A DNA stretch of 64,000 bases from Rhizophagus clarus (GCA_015698045.1 BLAL01000239.1:1612001-1676000); one strand, 5' to 3'; shown: positions 10,430 through 20,956, counted from the first letter of the stretch. The notes: generated from the letters alone by a model not told the origin. Numbers and translations: made by a program.

Positions 10430-12045
10430 TTAAAAATCATTTTTTTTATTAAATGATTTTTAAAAAAAAACGTTAAATCGTTTTTTTATTAAACGATTTT
10501 TATTAAAACGATTTTTGATCCTTTTTTTTTTTTGCTAAAACGATTTTGAAACTTTTTTTTTATCTTAAAAAAGCGTTTTTTTTTAAAATTAAACGCTTAA
10601 ATCGTTTTAATAAAAAAAAAAACGATCTAAGTGTTTTAAACTTAAAAAAAAAACGCTTTTTTAAGCGTTTTAAACTTAAAAAAAACGCTTTTTTTAACTT
10701 AAAAAAAAAACGCTTAAAAAAACGCCGGAATCATTTTTTTTATTAACGATTTAAAAAAGAAATTAAAATCGTTTTTTAATTAAACGATATAGAAAAAACG
10801 TTAAATCGTTTTTTTTTATTAAAAAATTAAGGGAAAAAAACGTTTTTATTAAACGATTTAGGGGAAAACCTGCTAAAATCGTTTTTTATTAAACCAATTT
10901 TTAAAAACAAACCGTCAAAATCGTCTTTTTTATTTAAACGATTTAAAAAAGACGTTAAAAATCGTTTTTTTTTTATAAAAAAACGTTAAACGATTTTAAG
11001 AAAACGTTAATAATCGTTTTTTTTATTAAACGATCTAAAAAAGGCGCTCTTTTTTATAAAAAAAAATGGCAACCGATAATCGTTTTTTTATTAAAGATTT
11101 AAAAAAACGTTAAAATCGTTTTTTTTTTTTATTAAATGATTTAAAAAAGACGTTAAAAATCGTTTTTTTTATCAAACGATTTAAAAAAAAAACGTTAAAA
11201 ATCGTTTTTTTTATCAAACGATTTAAAAAAAAAACGTTAAAAATCGTTTTTTTTATTAAACGATTTTAAAAAAAAACGTTAAAAATCGTTTTTTTTTAAA
11301 TGACAAAAAAAACGTTTTAGACTTGAAAAAAAACGCTTTTTTTAAGCGTTTTAGACTTAAAAAAAAAACGCTTTTTTTAAGCGTTTAACTTAAAAAAAAC
11401 CGCTTTTTTAAACGTTTAACTTAAAAAAAAAACGCTTAAAAAAACGCCGGAATCATTTTTTTTATTAACGATTTAAAAGAAATTAAAATCGTTTTTTAAT
11501 TAAACGATTTAGAAAAAACGTTAAATCGTTTTTTTTTTATTAAAAAATTTAGGGAAAAAAACGTTTTTATTAAACGATTTAGGGGAAAACCCGCTAAAAT
11601 CGTTTTTTATTAAAACAATTTTTAAAAACAAAACGTCAAAATCGTCTTTTTTATTTAAACGATTTAAAAAAGACGTTAAAAATCGTTTTTTTTTATAAAA
11701 AACGTTAAACGATTTTAAAAAAAACGTTAAAAATCGTTTTTTTTTTTCAAACAGTTAAAAAAAAGTTTTTTAAACGAATTAAAAAAAAACGTTAAAAGGC
11801 ATTTTTTTAAATGACTAAAAAAAAAACGTTACAAAACGTTTTTTTTATTAAACGAATTAACGAATTAAAAAAAAAGTTAAAATCGTTTTTTTATTAAACG
11901 ATTAATAAGTAATCGTTTATTCCCGTTTTTTTTATTAAAACGATTAATAAGTAATCGTTTTTTTCCGTTTTTTTTATTAAAACGATTAAAGAGAAATCGT
12001 TTTTTTTTTATTAAAACTAATAAACGAGCTGAAGAAGTGTTTTTT
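10430..12045. repeat. 1.6-kb array of AAACGATTT-A(n)-CGTTAAAAATCGTTTT units
   Basis: Self-complementary words (AAACG/CGTTT, ATCGTTTT/AAAACGAT) alternate with homopolymer A or T runs, so both strands could form many hairpins. A higher-order direct duplication is visible: the block containing AACGCCGGAATCATTTTT occurs near 10719 and again near 11440 with the same order of words around it. The apparent frame inside it is an artefact of the repeat. Confidence 0.85.
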
Positions 12046-12204
12046 TATCGCAATAATCCGATTTCGACATAATTTGGCATTTCGGCAAATTACGTCTGTA
12101 AAAATACAATACGGCTAATACGGCATTACGTCAAAAAAAAATTCCATGCCGAAATTAATTACGGCGTATTTTTACAGACGTAATGCCGAAACCGTAATTA
12201 ATTC

Positions 12205-12700
12205 GCGGAGAAGTATAGTGGAGGTATTAATAGGGGATACTTATACACGAACCGGACTTTAGTGAAAGGTAAATTGGGAAGGGGAGTTTCGAGTTTATTT
12301 TTTTTTTAGTAACATTTATTAATGTTACTTTTTTTCTTTTATTGTAGGAGCGCCGGACGTATTACTATATACGAACCGGACATTAATGAAAGGTAATGAA
12401 GAAGGGGGAGTTTCGTGTTTTTCTTTAGTAACGTTACTAACGTTACTTTTTTTTCTTTTATTGTAGGAACGCCAGACGTATTGGTATACACGAACCGGTC
12501 TTTGAAAAGGTAAATGGAGGAAGATTCGTATTTTTTTAATAATGTTTTTAATGTTAATTTTTTCTTTTCTTGTAGATATTGCCGGACGAATTATACGAAC
12601 TGGTCTTTGAGTGAAAGGTAATGAGGAAGTTTCTTTTTATTTGTTTATTTTTTTAGTTACGTTTTAAGAATATTTTTTTCTTTTTCTTGTAGGTTCTTAC
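12205..12700 (+). repeat. Four to five ~115-bp units resembling a microexon plus an intron
   Basis: Each unit has a conserved GC-richer core such as ACGCCGGACGTATTAC...ACGAACCGGACTTT...GTGAAAG, then GTAAT/GTAAAT, a small hairpin (AGTAACGTTACTAACGTTACT in one unit), a pyrimidine tract and TTGTAG. Cores begin near 12349, 12468 and 12575, with a partial one at 12245. A related unit stands alone at 10180-10300. Cores 2 and 3 read P-D-V-L-x-Y-T-N-R in the same frame. The resemblance to splice sites is visual only. Confidence 0.5.
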
Positions 12701-12890
12701 GCGAAACTATGCCGAAACATTATTGATTATTAGTATCAGCTATGCCGAAACTATGGCGAAATGCCGAAATGCCGAAACAGTTTCGGCAGTTTCGGCAGTT
12801 TCGGCATTTCGGCGTTTCGGCGTTTCGGCACTATGTAAGGAGTTTCGACTTTCGGCATTGGGCCAAAGGAGTTTCGGCAGGCAACTTTAA

Positions 12891-13015
12891 CCATACTGTA
12901 ATCTGAATACTACACTATAACCTAATTACCATACTATAATCTAATTACTACGACCTGATTATCACGCTTTAATCTGAATACATAATCTGGTTACCACACT
13001 TTAAACTACCCTTTT
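12891..13015 (+). repeat. 19-bp satellite, right block
   Basis: This continues the units of 9865-9965 after the inserted element, with units such as TACCATACTATAATCTAAT and TATCACGCTTTAATCTGAA. It degrades towards 13160. Confidence 0.8.
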
Positions 13016-13440
13016 ATTTCATCGCTATCCCTGTTTACATCCTAGCTATATTTTTATACCTTTCTTGGTATCTGTATTTTTCTCTTATGCATGATTTTAT
13101 TACCACGTTATGATCTAAATATCATTCACACTTTAACCTAGATACCTCTCTTTTCTTCCTGTTTCTACTCTATTTGTAATTTAAGTTATATATTGTTGAT
13201 ACTGCCCTTCCGCATCTGATTAAATGTCAAATTCTATATTGAAGTACTTGCCCTTTTGTGCCTATTTGGTTGCCTTTCTAGATACTGAAATAATGTAAAA
13301 AAAAGGGTGTCGGGTGGCGCCGAGGATCTGTGATTAATTTTGGCAATATTTTATATAATTTAGCATATAAATGACTCAGAAACAAGAAGAAAATAGTGGT
13401 ATTTAGATTATATAGTGGTAGTTAGATTAAATTGTGGGTG

Positions 13441-13492
13441 AAAGCTTCTGCCAATTTTTATATAATAGATTACGCAGAAGTCTTTACTTTTG
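13441..13492. repeat. Degenerate palindrome flanking the primase-helicase gene, outer left
   Basis: GAAAGCTTCTGCC and GCAGAAGTCTTTA face each other across an AATTTTTATATAAT spacer. The same module is better preserved at 13642-13689, followed by a similar GGTTGCC/CAGTTGCC sequence, so the two form a ~200-bp tandem duplication. Confidence 0.6.
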
Positions 13493-13641
13493 GATATATA
13501 TCCAGTTGCCTTTATTTTATGATTTGCCGACTAAGTTCACGCCGTGAGGCAATATATCAGTAAGAAAGAGGCGAGGAGAGGCAAAAAAAATCAGGTAATT
13601 GAACAAAAGACTTAAAGAAGAAAGAGTACATATCATCGAAA

Positions 13642-13689
13642 TGAAGCCTTCTTCTAATTTTTTATATAATAATTCTGGAGAAGGCTTCA
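13642..13689. repeat. Palindrome with AT-rich spacer, left of the primase-helicase gene
   Basis: A 13-bp stem (TGAAGCCTTCTTC at 13642-13654 against GGAGAAGGCTTCA at 13677-13689, one mismatch) encloses a 22-base A+T spacer with the core AATTTTTTATATAATA. The same stem and spacer recur at 17388-17436 beyond the gene's stop. Confidence 0.8.
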
Positions 13690-13811
13690 CTTTTTCAAAT
13701 ACATCTGGTTGCCTTTTTTTCACGCCTTGCCATCTAAGTTTGCTATCACTTCTTTTTTGCAACTATCGAAAAAAATTAATTAAACATTTCAGAAATTTAC
13801 ATACTGTCAAC

Positions 13812-16800
13812 ATGCATACCTCAACTATTTCTGACTAAACTGATCACACTGGAACTGCCCGCTATGATAGCGTCAGCTCCGATGAATATTTAAGTGATTC
13901 GAGCAGTTGTACTGATAATAGATCTGACTTAGGACTAGATGATTATAATAACTATGAGTCTAATTATGAGTCAGATAATGAAGAAGCTACCCGCGCCTCA
14001 ACTAACATTACCACGACTCAGTCATTTCAATACTCTTTAAGGCAGAAAAAGTTTAATGATAAATTCTCTCCTAAGAATTTGATAAATGCCATTCGGAAGA
14101 TTCTATTATCACCACCTAGAGATATATCAGATGAAAAGAGCTCATTGGAATTTCTCCCAATCTATTCATTCCTCTTTCCAAATGACAAAGGCTCTAGCTT
14201 GTATAATGCCTACGACCAGGATGAAGTTGAAAATAAATTGGTTATAAAAATTGATCAAGACGATCAAGCCCCAAAGTTTTCTGTTGCAGATGACATCTCA
14301 GAAGTATATGGTTTACCTGGGATTCATGAATGTATTAATGGCCAAAAGCCTTTAAGAGTTGTGATTGATATTGATGTGTCAAAAGAAGATATGAAAACGG
14401 CTAGTGTTAAGGGACAAGAAGTATTTATTCGAATCTGTTGCTCTTTCATAAGAGCTTTGTATCAAATTCTTGACTGTGGCTGAGAAGATATTCTCAAGGG
14501 GTTAGTAATTGCCACGTCTTCAAACCCTAGCAAGTGTAGCTACCATATTTTATATGCACCAGCTCTCATTATCGACCATTATGAGCTCAAATCACTCACC
14601 GAATTAGTATATACTATAACTGATGAAAAATTTGGCAAATACATTGATAAAAGACTACCTGGTCAAAATTTTAATCTTCGCTTAATTGGTTTGGCAAAAA
14701 AAGGTCGTGTAAAGCGTATTCTTCAATTCTCACTAGATAATAGGTGGAATGAGCTTGATCATGTTAGGGTTTAACCACCTATTAGATTAGGACTTAAAGT
14801 AAGACCTCGAATGCTTAGCACATAAAAATATAATAATCTGCTAAGAATATTCATGGGTTAGAATGTATTGCAAAAATGCACAGATCTAGTCTTGCAAAAG
14901 TATTCTAATTATCTTAGGGATTGGACTATTGAAGAAAAGATTCAGAAAACTTCATATATTTTAACTGGAAAGCTCTATTAAAATGTCCACTATATAAATG
15001 TATACATGACAAGGATCAGAGGTGGTTCAGTCATGTATGTGCTAGCAGTGGAAAATTTATCGTAAAATGCTTTTGGCAGAATAGTGATGAACCTGAGGAA
15101 GTTTTTAAATGTGACCCATCCATCGCAGAAAAAATTAGACAAGAAAATAAAAAATTGTCTTCGTTGCCTAGCATTTGCAAGGTAAAAGGCTTAGGTTTCC
15201 TAAGAGCTTTCGTAAAATTGCCATCCTGGGCTAAGTATAACGAAGCTCTTACAGTGACAGAAACATATGAGGAGAGATATGTGAGGCCACTACCTGACGA
15301 AGGGGATATTTATGTGGGCTCACCTGGAAAACTGGAAAAACATATATTCTCAAACATCTTACTATAGCCGATGATGTGAATTTGCTAGTATTATCCACGC
15401 GACACTCTTACTCGAATGCTGTTACTACTAGACTTAATCTCAAATCATATTTCGATATCGATGGCAATACAAATCTACCCGATCACAAGAAGGTAGTATG
15501 TCAAATAGAGAGTTTACACCATATTGCTAATAAATGCAAATGTAGTAAAAAATGTAAATGCTTTCCAATAAAATATGACTTATGGCTTGATGAGATAATA
15601 TCTATAATTGCTCAGGCACAGAGTCATTTGGCCAGACAGTCAATAGAGAAATTATATAAATTAATCCGAGAGGCTAGGCGCATTATTGTAATGGATAATG
15701 ACCTAACTGACCTCAACATTGAATGGATTAAGACCCTTCGTAAAAATATACCTCTCTCTATTATCCATAATACTTTCCAGCCTCAGAGAGGTAAGACATT
15801 TCGCTTGGCTCCTAATAAAAAAACTGTATTAACTGAACTTTGAGATTGGGCCAAGCAGATGATTTTATTACCTTTTGAGAATCGAACCAGTGCATCACTT
15901 ATCTGCCATCTCAGAAAAGATGTACAAGGGATTGTTCACGCTCTTAAGACTGATTTTCCAGAATTACAGATCAAGAAATATCATGGTAAATCTGATCCAG
16001 TAAAAAAGGCTCATGACTTTAGTAACGTAGAAGAATCATGGAGTAATGTAGATCTTGTTGTTTATACTAACACTTTAAAAATTGGTGTTTCATGTACTAA
16101 TCCAAAGTTCAAGTGGGCATTTTATCTTTTTAATAGCTACATAGAAATAAATGCCAGAATGAATCAGATGTTATTCCGTATGCAGTGCATTAAAGATTAT
16201 ATATGCCACATAGAGCAAAGATCGTCTAATACCCCCATTACAGAAGAAGGGCTATTTCGATGGTTGTTAAATGCCAAACGTGCATGTCTCCCCTGAGAAC
16301 TTCAAAATAAAGGAATATTTCCAGATATTGACTCTATTATTCAGAATAAGAATGTACCAACCATTTGATTATGGGTAGCATTTATGTTGGAGAAATTCCA
16401 TTCTCGGCGCTTATTTGGTTGGAGAATAGTTGATTTTCTTAGAGAAGCAGGTATGATAATTTCCATCATAGAATCCAGTCCTAAATCCAATAAAAATACA
16501 TTATCACAGGTAGTAAAGGCAAAATGTTCTGTTGTTAAAGCGGATGAAATATCAGATATAACTAATGCTAATATTCTCAATCATGAGACTGCTGAATTTT
16601 TAGAGAGCAAGCCAAGAAAGACTTTAGAAGAAATGCACTCTTTAGACCGGCATCATATTGTAGATTGTTATGGGATTTCACCTGAATCATTGACCAAGAA
16701 TTTCATCTCAAAGTATGGGAATTACAATCACATAAAATGGTTTAGGGCTTATAAGCAATTACGAGATGCTGGTACTAACAATAAAATGGCCATTGAGGCT

Positions 16801-17361
16801 ATATCCCGTAAAGATTACAGAGAAGATAGGCTTACAACTGCAACCTGGGCTGAGAGGTATCGAATTTGTCTAGAATTATTAAGAATTTGCACACCAGTTA
16901 GAGATATCAATGATAGAATACGATATAAAGCTGATGAAGTCAAAACACGCATGGGTTTTCCTGAATCGACATCATATCTCCAGGGTTTAGTGCCTAAAAT
17001 GGCTCGAGTGTTTGATAATACCGATGCATCTCGCAGTGCTAATAAATTGGGATTAAAAACAATTCGAGCAAAACTTGGTTTATTAAATGCATCACTTTAC
17101 GCAACTTACGGATTAAAATTTAAAGTTATAGATAAGAATCATAGACATTACCACCTAGTAGGTTCATTTGATAGTAAAGACGCTCCTAGATTACCTTCAT
17201 ATCAAACGGGTGAAGAAATTTATTGGGAAAATGGGGAAGATACTCGATATGGGTATAGTAAACTTCCACCTGATGAATTAATAGATAATTTTACTAGTTC
17301 TAGCAAAGTGGGTAATACACAAATTACAGAAGATATTCAGGACATATTTGATATATGCTAA
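13812..17361 (+). pseudogene. Primase-helicase fusion (AEP primase + herpesvirus OBP-like SF2 helicase), decayed
   Basis: The order is an acidic N-terminus; an AEP/PrimPol-like primase with I-D-I-D (Asp codons 14367 and 14373) and S-Y-H (His codon 14544); a Cys/His cluster near 14979-15075 resembling UL52-type primase zinc sites; then a helicase with T-G-K-T of Walker A at 15331-15342, D-E-I at 15589, a V-Y-T-N-T-L-K-x-G-V-S motif V and Q-M-L-F-R motif VI. This matches the Herpes_ori_bp family (PF02399), which unwinds at replication origins. Lesions are stops near 13836, 14481, 14773, 14823 and 14859; frameshifts near 14955 and in Walker A near 15330; and TGA at 15841, 16294 and 16366. From 15376 to 17361 the frame is otherwise continuous. 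It could derive from a viral or selfish replicon. Confidence 0.75.
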
Positions 17362-17387
17362 TACTATTCGATTACGAATCAGGTAGG

Positions 17388-17436
17388 TGAAGCCTTCTTC
17401 CAAATTTTTTATATAATATTTCCGAAGAAGGCTTCA
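17388..17436. repeat. Palindrome with AT-rich spacer, right of the primase-helicase gene
   Basis: TGAAGCCTTCTTC (17388-17400) faces GAAGAAGGCTTCA (17424-17436) across AAATTTTTTATATAATATTT. The stem is a perfect 13 bp and the layout copies 13642-13689. A weaker half (GTAGGCTTCTGCCAAT) follows near 17520. It begins 27 bases after the helicase stop, so a terminator role is also possible. Confidence 0.8.
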
Positions 17437-17608
17437 TCTATCGGCATATATTATTAAAAAAAAATATCTTATCCTTGCATCACTCTGGTCAGGATACATA
17501 GTCATATACTTTTGAGATGTAGGCTTCTGCCAATCTTATATGTCTAATGAATGGAATAAATTTTTTTTTTACTCACTCTAGACAATTCAGGGGGTTTTGA
17601 GCTAACCA

Positions 17609-18071
17609 CTAATCTCCAAAGAGGTCAAACCCAAAATCCTCATCACTCGACTTGGAAACTGGAGCTTCATAGATTCTGGGTGGCTCTGGAGCTGAGCCTC
17701 TAATTATAACTCTATCACCTAGTACTTCGATTCGGATCAAGTCTGCAAATAGTTGTGAAGAAGCGGGAAATAAGTATTCATGGATCAAAGCACTACTATT
17801 ATACGACTTAGAAATTGGAGCTTCAGGGATTTCAGGTTGAAAACCTTCAGCCTTGCGTTTCTGCCTCATCTGGTAATTGTGTGAATAAATCTTAGCAGAA
17901 TGGCTGGAGTAACATTATCAGTATTATATTCACAACCACTAAAAAGACAGGGTTTTTTTTTCTGATTTTTTTCATACAATTTCCAGTGCCTATAACACCC
18001 AGTAGGGTCATAGCACCTATTTCCACAAATATGTTATCCTTCTTGATAAATGCGCAAGTAAAGCGAGCCAT
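17609..18071 (-). pseudogene. Cys/His-rich family protein, frameshifted
   Basis: ATG at 18071 begins an F-T-C-A-F-I-K-K-D segment; after a shift the minus strand reads C-Y-D-P-T-G-C-Y-R-H-W-K-L and then a C..C..C..H pattern, followed by the open 86-residue frame 17869-17609 rich in Pro and Glu. The intact relative at 24129-24344 shares I-C-S-Y-I-K-K-D-G-S-I-C and the H-W-K-L core, so this is probably a small zinc-binding protein. It lies divergent to 18182-18679, exactly as 24129-24344 lies divergent to 23457-24008, which shows an inverted duplicated gene pair. Confidence 0.55.
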
Positions 18072-18181
18072 AGAAGTATTTTAGGATATAAAACCCTCTT
18101 TCACTTTTAATTTTATAATAAAATATTTATTTAAATTAATCAGAATTATAATGAAATAAATTATCTTTTCGTACTTACGTT

Positions 18182-18679
18182 ATGGATATATTAGACCAAT
18201 TGGCAGGTGAAACTTACGAAAAAATATATAATCCCAAATCTAATCGCATGATAGCTATAAATGGGCAAGTATATCGTAAATTGCTACTCGAAGGCTATAT
18301 GCATTAGAGAGAAGAAAGGCTTTTAATCCCGCCTTTACATGAATTACCAATATTAAGAAGATATCTTTCTTTCATTTCCTATTGTATTTGGGGTATTGTA
18401 TCAGAAATAAGTTTACTAGCAGTGGTTAACGAAAAAATAAGTCTATTGGAAATCTTGCTCCAAGCTAATTAGCATAATTTCACTTTATGTCAACTATTAA
18501 AATTATGCTGGGAGCGTGGAGAGACGAAGGCTTAGAGGAATAATGTTCTCATGAAATTCCTCTATCATCTGAATTTAACTCCTTCAAAGTATAGACCGGG
18601 AGCTTTATGCAATGCATTTATCAAGACAGATGTTTTAGGGCCGGAACATATATTAACTCTAGCATGAACGTTTTACTAA
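18182..18679 (+). pseudogene. Protein with viral-type '2-cysteine adaptor'-like motif, left copy
   Basis: A 166-codon frame with four in-frame stops and no frameshift. The N-terminus has N-P-K-S-N-R-M-I-A-I-N-G followed by Y-R-K-L-L-L-E-G, which resembles the 2C_adapt pattern (N-P-x-T-x-R-x-I...Y-x-K-L) found in giant-virus proteins (PF08793), without its cysteines. The C-terminus has a conserved R-N-N-V-L-M-K-F-L-Y-H core shared with 23457-24008. One stop (TAG before R-N-N-V) stands where the paralogue has Trp. Function is unknown. Confidence 0.5.
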
Positions 18680-18999
18680 ATATTACTATAACATTTCGGT
18701 CTTAGATCATTCATAGCCTTAGAATGGGGGTTCCATGACTATGTATTTTTTTCGCATATTCTATCTACCCACAATTTTTAAATGTTTGCAGAGCAAACCC
18801 CGGCCATAGTGGGTAGTCTCATAGAGACCAGCATAAGCTATATCATTATTTTCGCTCCTCCAATCCTCCAATAGCTTTCACCGACTATAGATATCAAAAC
18901 AATTATTTATTTTTTTTGAATTGAACTTTTTCAAATATAGAATAACCTAACGGTTATACATAATCTAGTAGTTACTCCATAACCTATATTCACACAGCC

Positions 19000-20127
19000 A
19001 TGTTCGCAATTGTAACAAAGTACGTTGCAGAACACAAATTCAATAAAGATATGAGTAATGAAGAACTTAGCTAGCATGCCCCAGCATTACTCGAGCTTTT
19101 GACAGATAAACTAAAAAGAGAGCAGGGTCGTCAGCGCTTTCAGGAAGGGTATGGTTTAGTAAAGAGCAGGCGTTTGTATTAGTTTCCGATCAGAGAATTT
19201 GTCGAAGTAGAAGTCAGATAATCCCCAAAGAAGGAGGGGTGAAGCGGGAGAAGTTAATATATGCCAAATATCAAACATCATCCCAGACAGAGAAACCATC
19301 GAAAGTATAGTCCAGCGTATTGTTCGAGATAATCTTGGTGAAAAAGAAGTAAAGGTGATAGCCAAGGCTTTAACTACTCCTAACCCTGTCGCCACCACAT
19401 CCTGTCTTAGTAGACTCTGAAGAGAGTTGCGGAAACTCAATGCCCCAAAAAAGATAATCTCTGCTACATTAAATGAAAAAACAACCTGCGCATCCAATAA
19501 GATTCAAAAGGAGCGTAAGGATTAATGTGAAAATGAAGGGATTGATTTTCCAGATCACTTCTCGTTAAAATCGGTTAAGGAGAGATTGATTTCTATAATG
19601 TGTCTAATACACCTGATGTGCAAGCCCTAGCTGATGTAATGATAATGCTCTGCATCCGTCCCGCTGAAATTAAAGACTTGTGCATATCTAATGGAGGTGT
19701 AACTGGATACGCAAAAAACTGAGACCAACAGGATAATCCTTGAATATTTAGATCATTAGAAAGAGATGAAGAGCGGGTCAAACATCTCCTTACTTGGATT
19801 CAGGATGCAATTTCTTCTGGATAGTTGAGGAATCCAGGAGTGCCAGAAGTTAAATGGTTTAATACGTTTCTGAAAAAAGATAGATTTCTTTCTAAAACTG
19901 GTAAATTACTCCTCCCTAGCTATTTGCACAAACTAGGGGCAGTATTTGCAGTCATATCGAATAGTGCGAAGAATTAATCAGATGCTATGATTATCACCAA
20001 TCAAGCCCTTCAACATTCGCCGCATAACCATACCTCACCAGCACAAAACTATACTATAGTCAATTTTCGAAAAAGAGGACAACCTTATGATCAGGCAACG
20101 GCATTCAAGCTCTTCAACGAAAACTAA
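19000..20127 (+). pseudogene. Tyrosine recombinase (integrase), heavily decayed
   Basis: The C-terminal half shows tyrosine-recombinase landmarks: C-I-R-P-A-E-I at 19651-19671 (box I R-x-x-E), L-H-K-L-G-A at 19924-19941, and L-Q-H-S...H-T-S...N-Y with the likely nucleophile Tyr at 20050-20052. The His at 19927 stands where I recall Arg (L-R-K-L-G-A) in relatives, a CGT-to-CAT change that would remove a catalytic residue. At least seven in-frame stops and two frameshifts (near 19200 and 19595) break it. Such recombinases move Crypton-like and larger elements. With the primase-helicase it could be the remains of one replicating, integrating element. Confidence 0.65.
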
Positions 20128-20213
20128 TCACATAGATGAGTTAGACGATATTTATTAAATTTTATTTTTTTTTCGTTCAAGACAAGATCTAGCATATAGA
20201 ATACATCACGAAA

Positions 20214-20507
20214 ATGATAGCTGATCAAAAGCATTCATCCGATAGTATAGTTAGCGAGCAGGAAGTTATTAGATATACGAAAATATTAGCCCAGGCATTT
20301 GGACTAAATGAGCAAAATGCAGAACTATATAGTGCACTTTCCAGTGAAAATAGAGCACTAAAGAAACAATTGGAAGATTATCATTCCCAACATAAAACTT
20401 TAGAAAAGAGGGTAAAAAGATTAGAGAGAAATGTAAAGTCTTTAGAGACTAAATTAGAAGATCTGAACGAATGGATAGATAGGGAAAATGTGGTCGACTT
20501 AACATGA
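20214..20507 (+). CDS. Small coiled-coil (leucine-zipper-like) protein
   Basis: A 97-aa intact frame from ATG 20214, starting 87 bases after the recombinase remnant. Residues 40-90 form a heptad coiled coil (L-K-K-Q-L-E-D, then L-E-K-R-V-K-R-L-E-R-N-V-K-S-L-E-T-K-L). It has no recognisable catalytic motif. It may be a dimerising partner or accessory of the neighbouring element genes; no function can be assigned. Confidence 0.5.
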   Translation: MIADQKHSSDSIVSEQEVIRYTKILAQAFGLNEQNAELYSALSSENRALKKQLEDYHSQHKTLEKRVKRLERNVKSLETKLEDLNEWIDRENVVDLT

Positions 20508-20684
20508 AACAGTTTTCTCGCTGATCAGTAAAAAGGATGTCCCTCATGCTTTTGCACCTCTGACTAAGCAACGAAGAGGACGTGACCAAGAAAGGTTAAG
20601 CACTTAGTAGTCTGAAGTAATCAAGCCAGGCACTTTACATATTTTTCGGTCAAAAATATTAAGTTTATCAGATAAATAATCAAA

Positions 20685-20894
20685 ATGGAAAGTGACCAGC
20701 CGAAGGCACTCAGGATAAAGCATCTGACAGCCTTAACCAATATCCCGCTTAAGTCTACTTCATCCAAGACTAGTTCGTCTGAATCAAGCTCTTCTGAATC
20801 TAGTTTGTCATCTGAGAATGCGTTTAAAGTTCGTTTGGATGGTTTAGAAGAGCTTGCGTTAGATGAGATAGTGGAAAGGTTTAGTCTGGAGTAG
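20685..20894 (+). CDS. Short Ser-rich protein, unknown
   Basis: A 69-aa frame with a basic start, a serine run (S-S-S-E-S-S-S-S-E-S-S) around residues 30-43 and an acidic helical tail. It has no relatives I recognise. It ends just before the second MITE, so the natural C-terminus could have been longer. Confidence 0.3.
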   Translation: MESDQPKALRIKHLTALTNIPLKSTSSKTSSSESSSSESSLSSENAFKVRLDGLEELALDEIVERFSLE

Positions 20895-20956
20895 TGATCA
20901 CCAGCTCAGAAGAATTTGTAGAGTCACTCCTGTGTGACAAAAATATGCAGATTATA

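Larger units (their letters stand above)
9966..12890. mobile_element. 2.9-kb TIR element packed with CCGAAAC and CGTTTTT repeats
   Basis: The termini are 20-bp inverted repeats (TTAAGGTTGCTTGCCGAAAC against TTAAAGTTGCCTGCCGAAAC). CCATAC occurs on both sides (9960-9965 and 12891-12896), and removing the element with one copy rebuilds exactly one 19-bp satellite unit, so this is a 6-bp target duplication. Subterminal arrays of TGCCGAAAC fill 9975-10110 and 12715-12885. The centre (10430-12045) is a large array of A/T runs with ACGTT/AACGATTT words. Flanks of the array hold exon/intron-like units. No transposase is visible, so it is non-autonomous or carries a kind of cargo I do not recognise. 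Confidence 0.75.

Noticed and set aside
10546..10746. Lys/Phe-rich open frame inside the CGTTT array
   Set aside because: It is a by-product of A/T runs in the repeat array.
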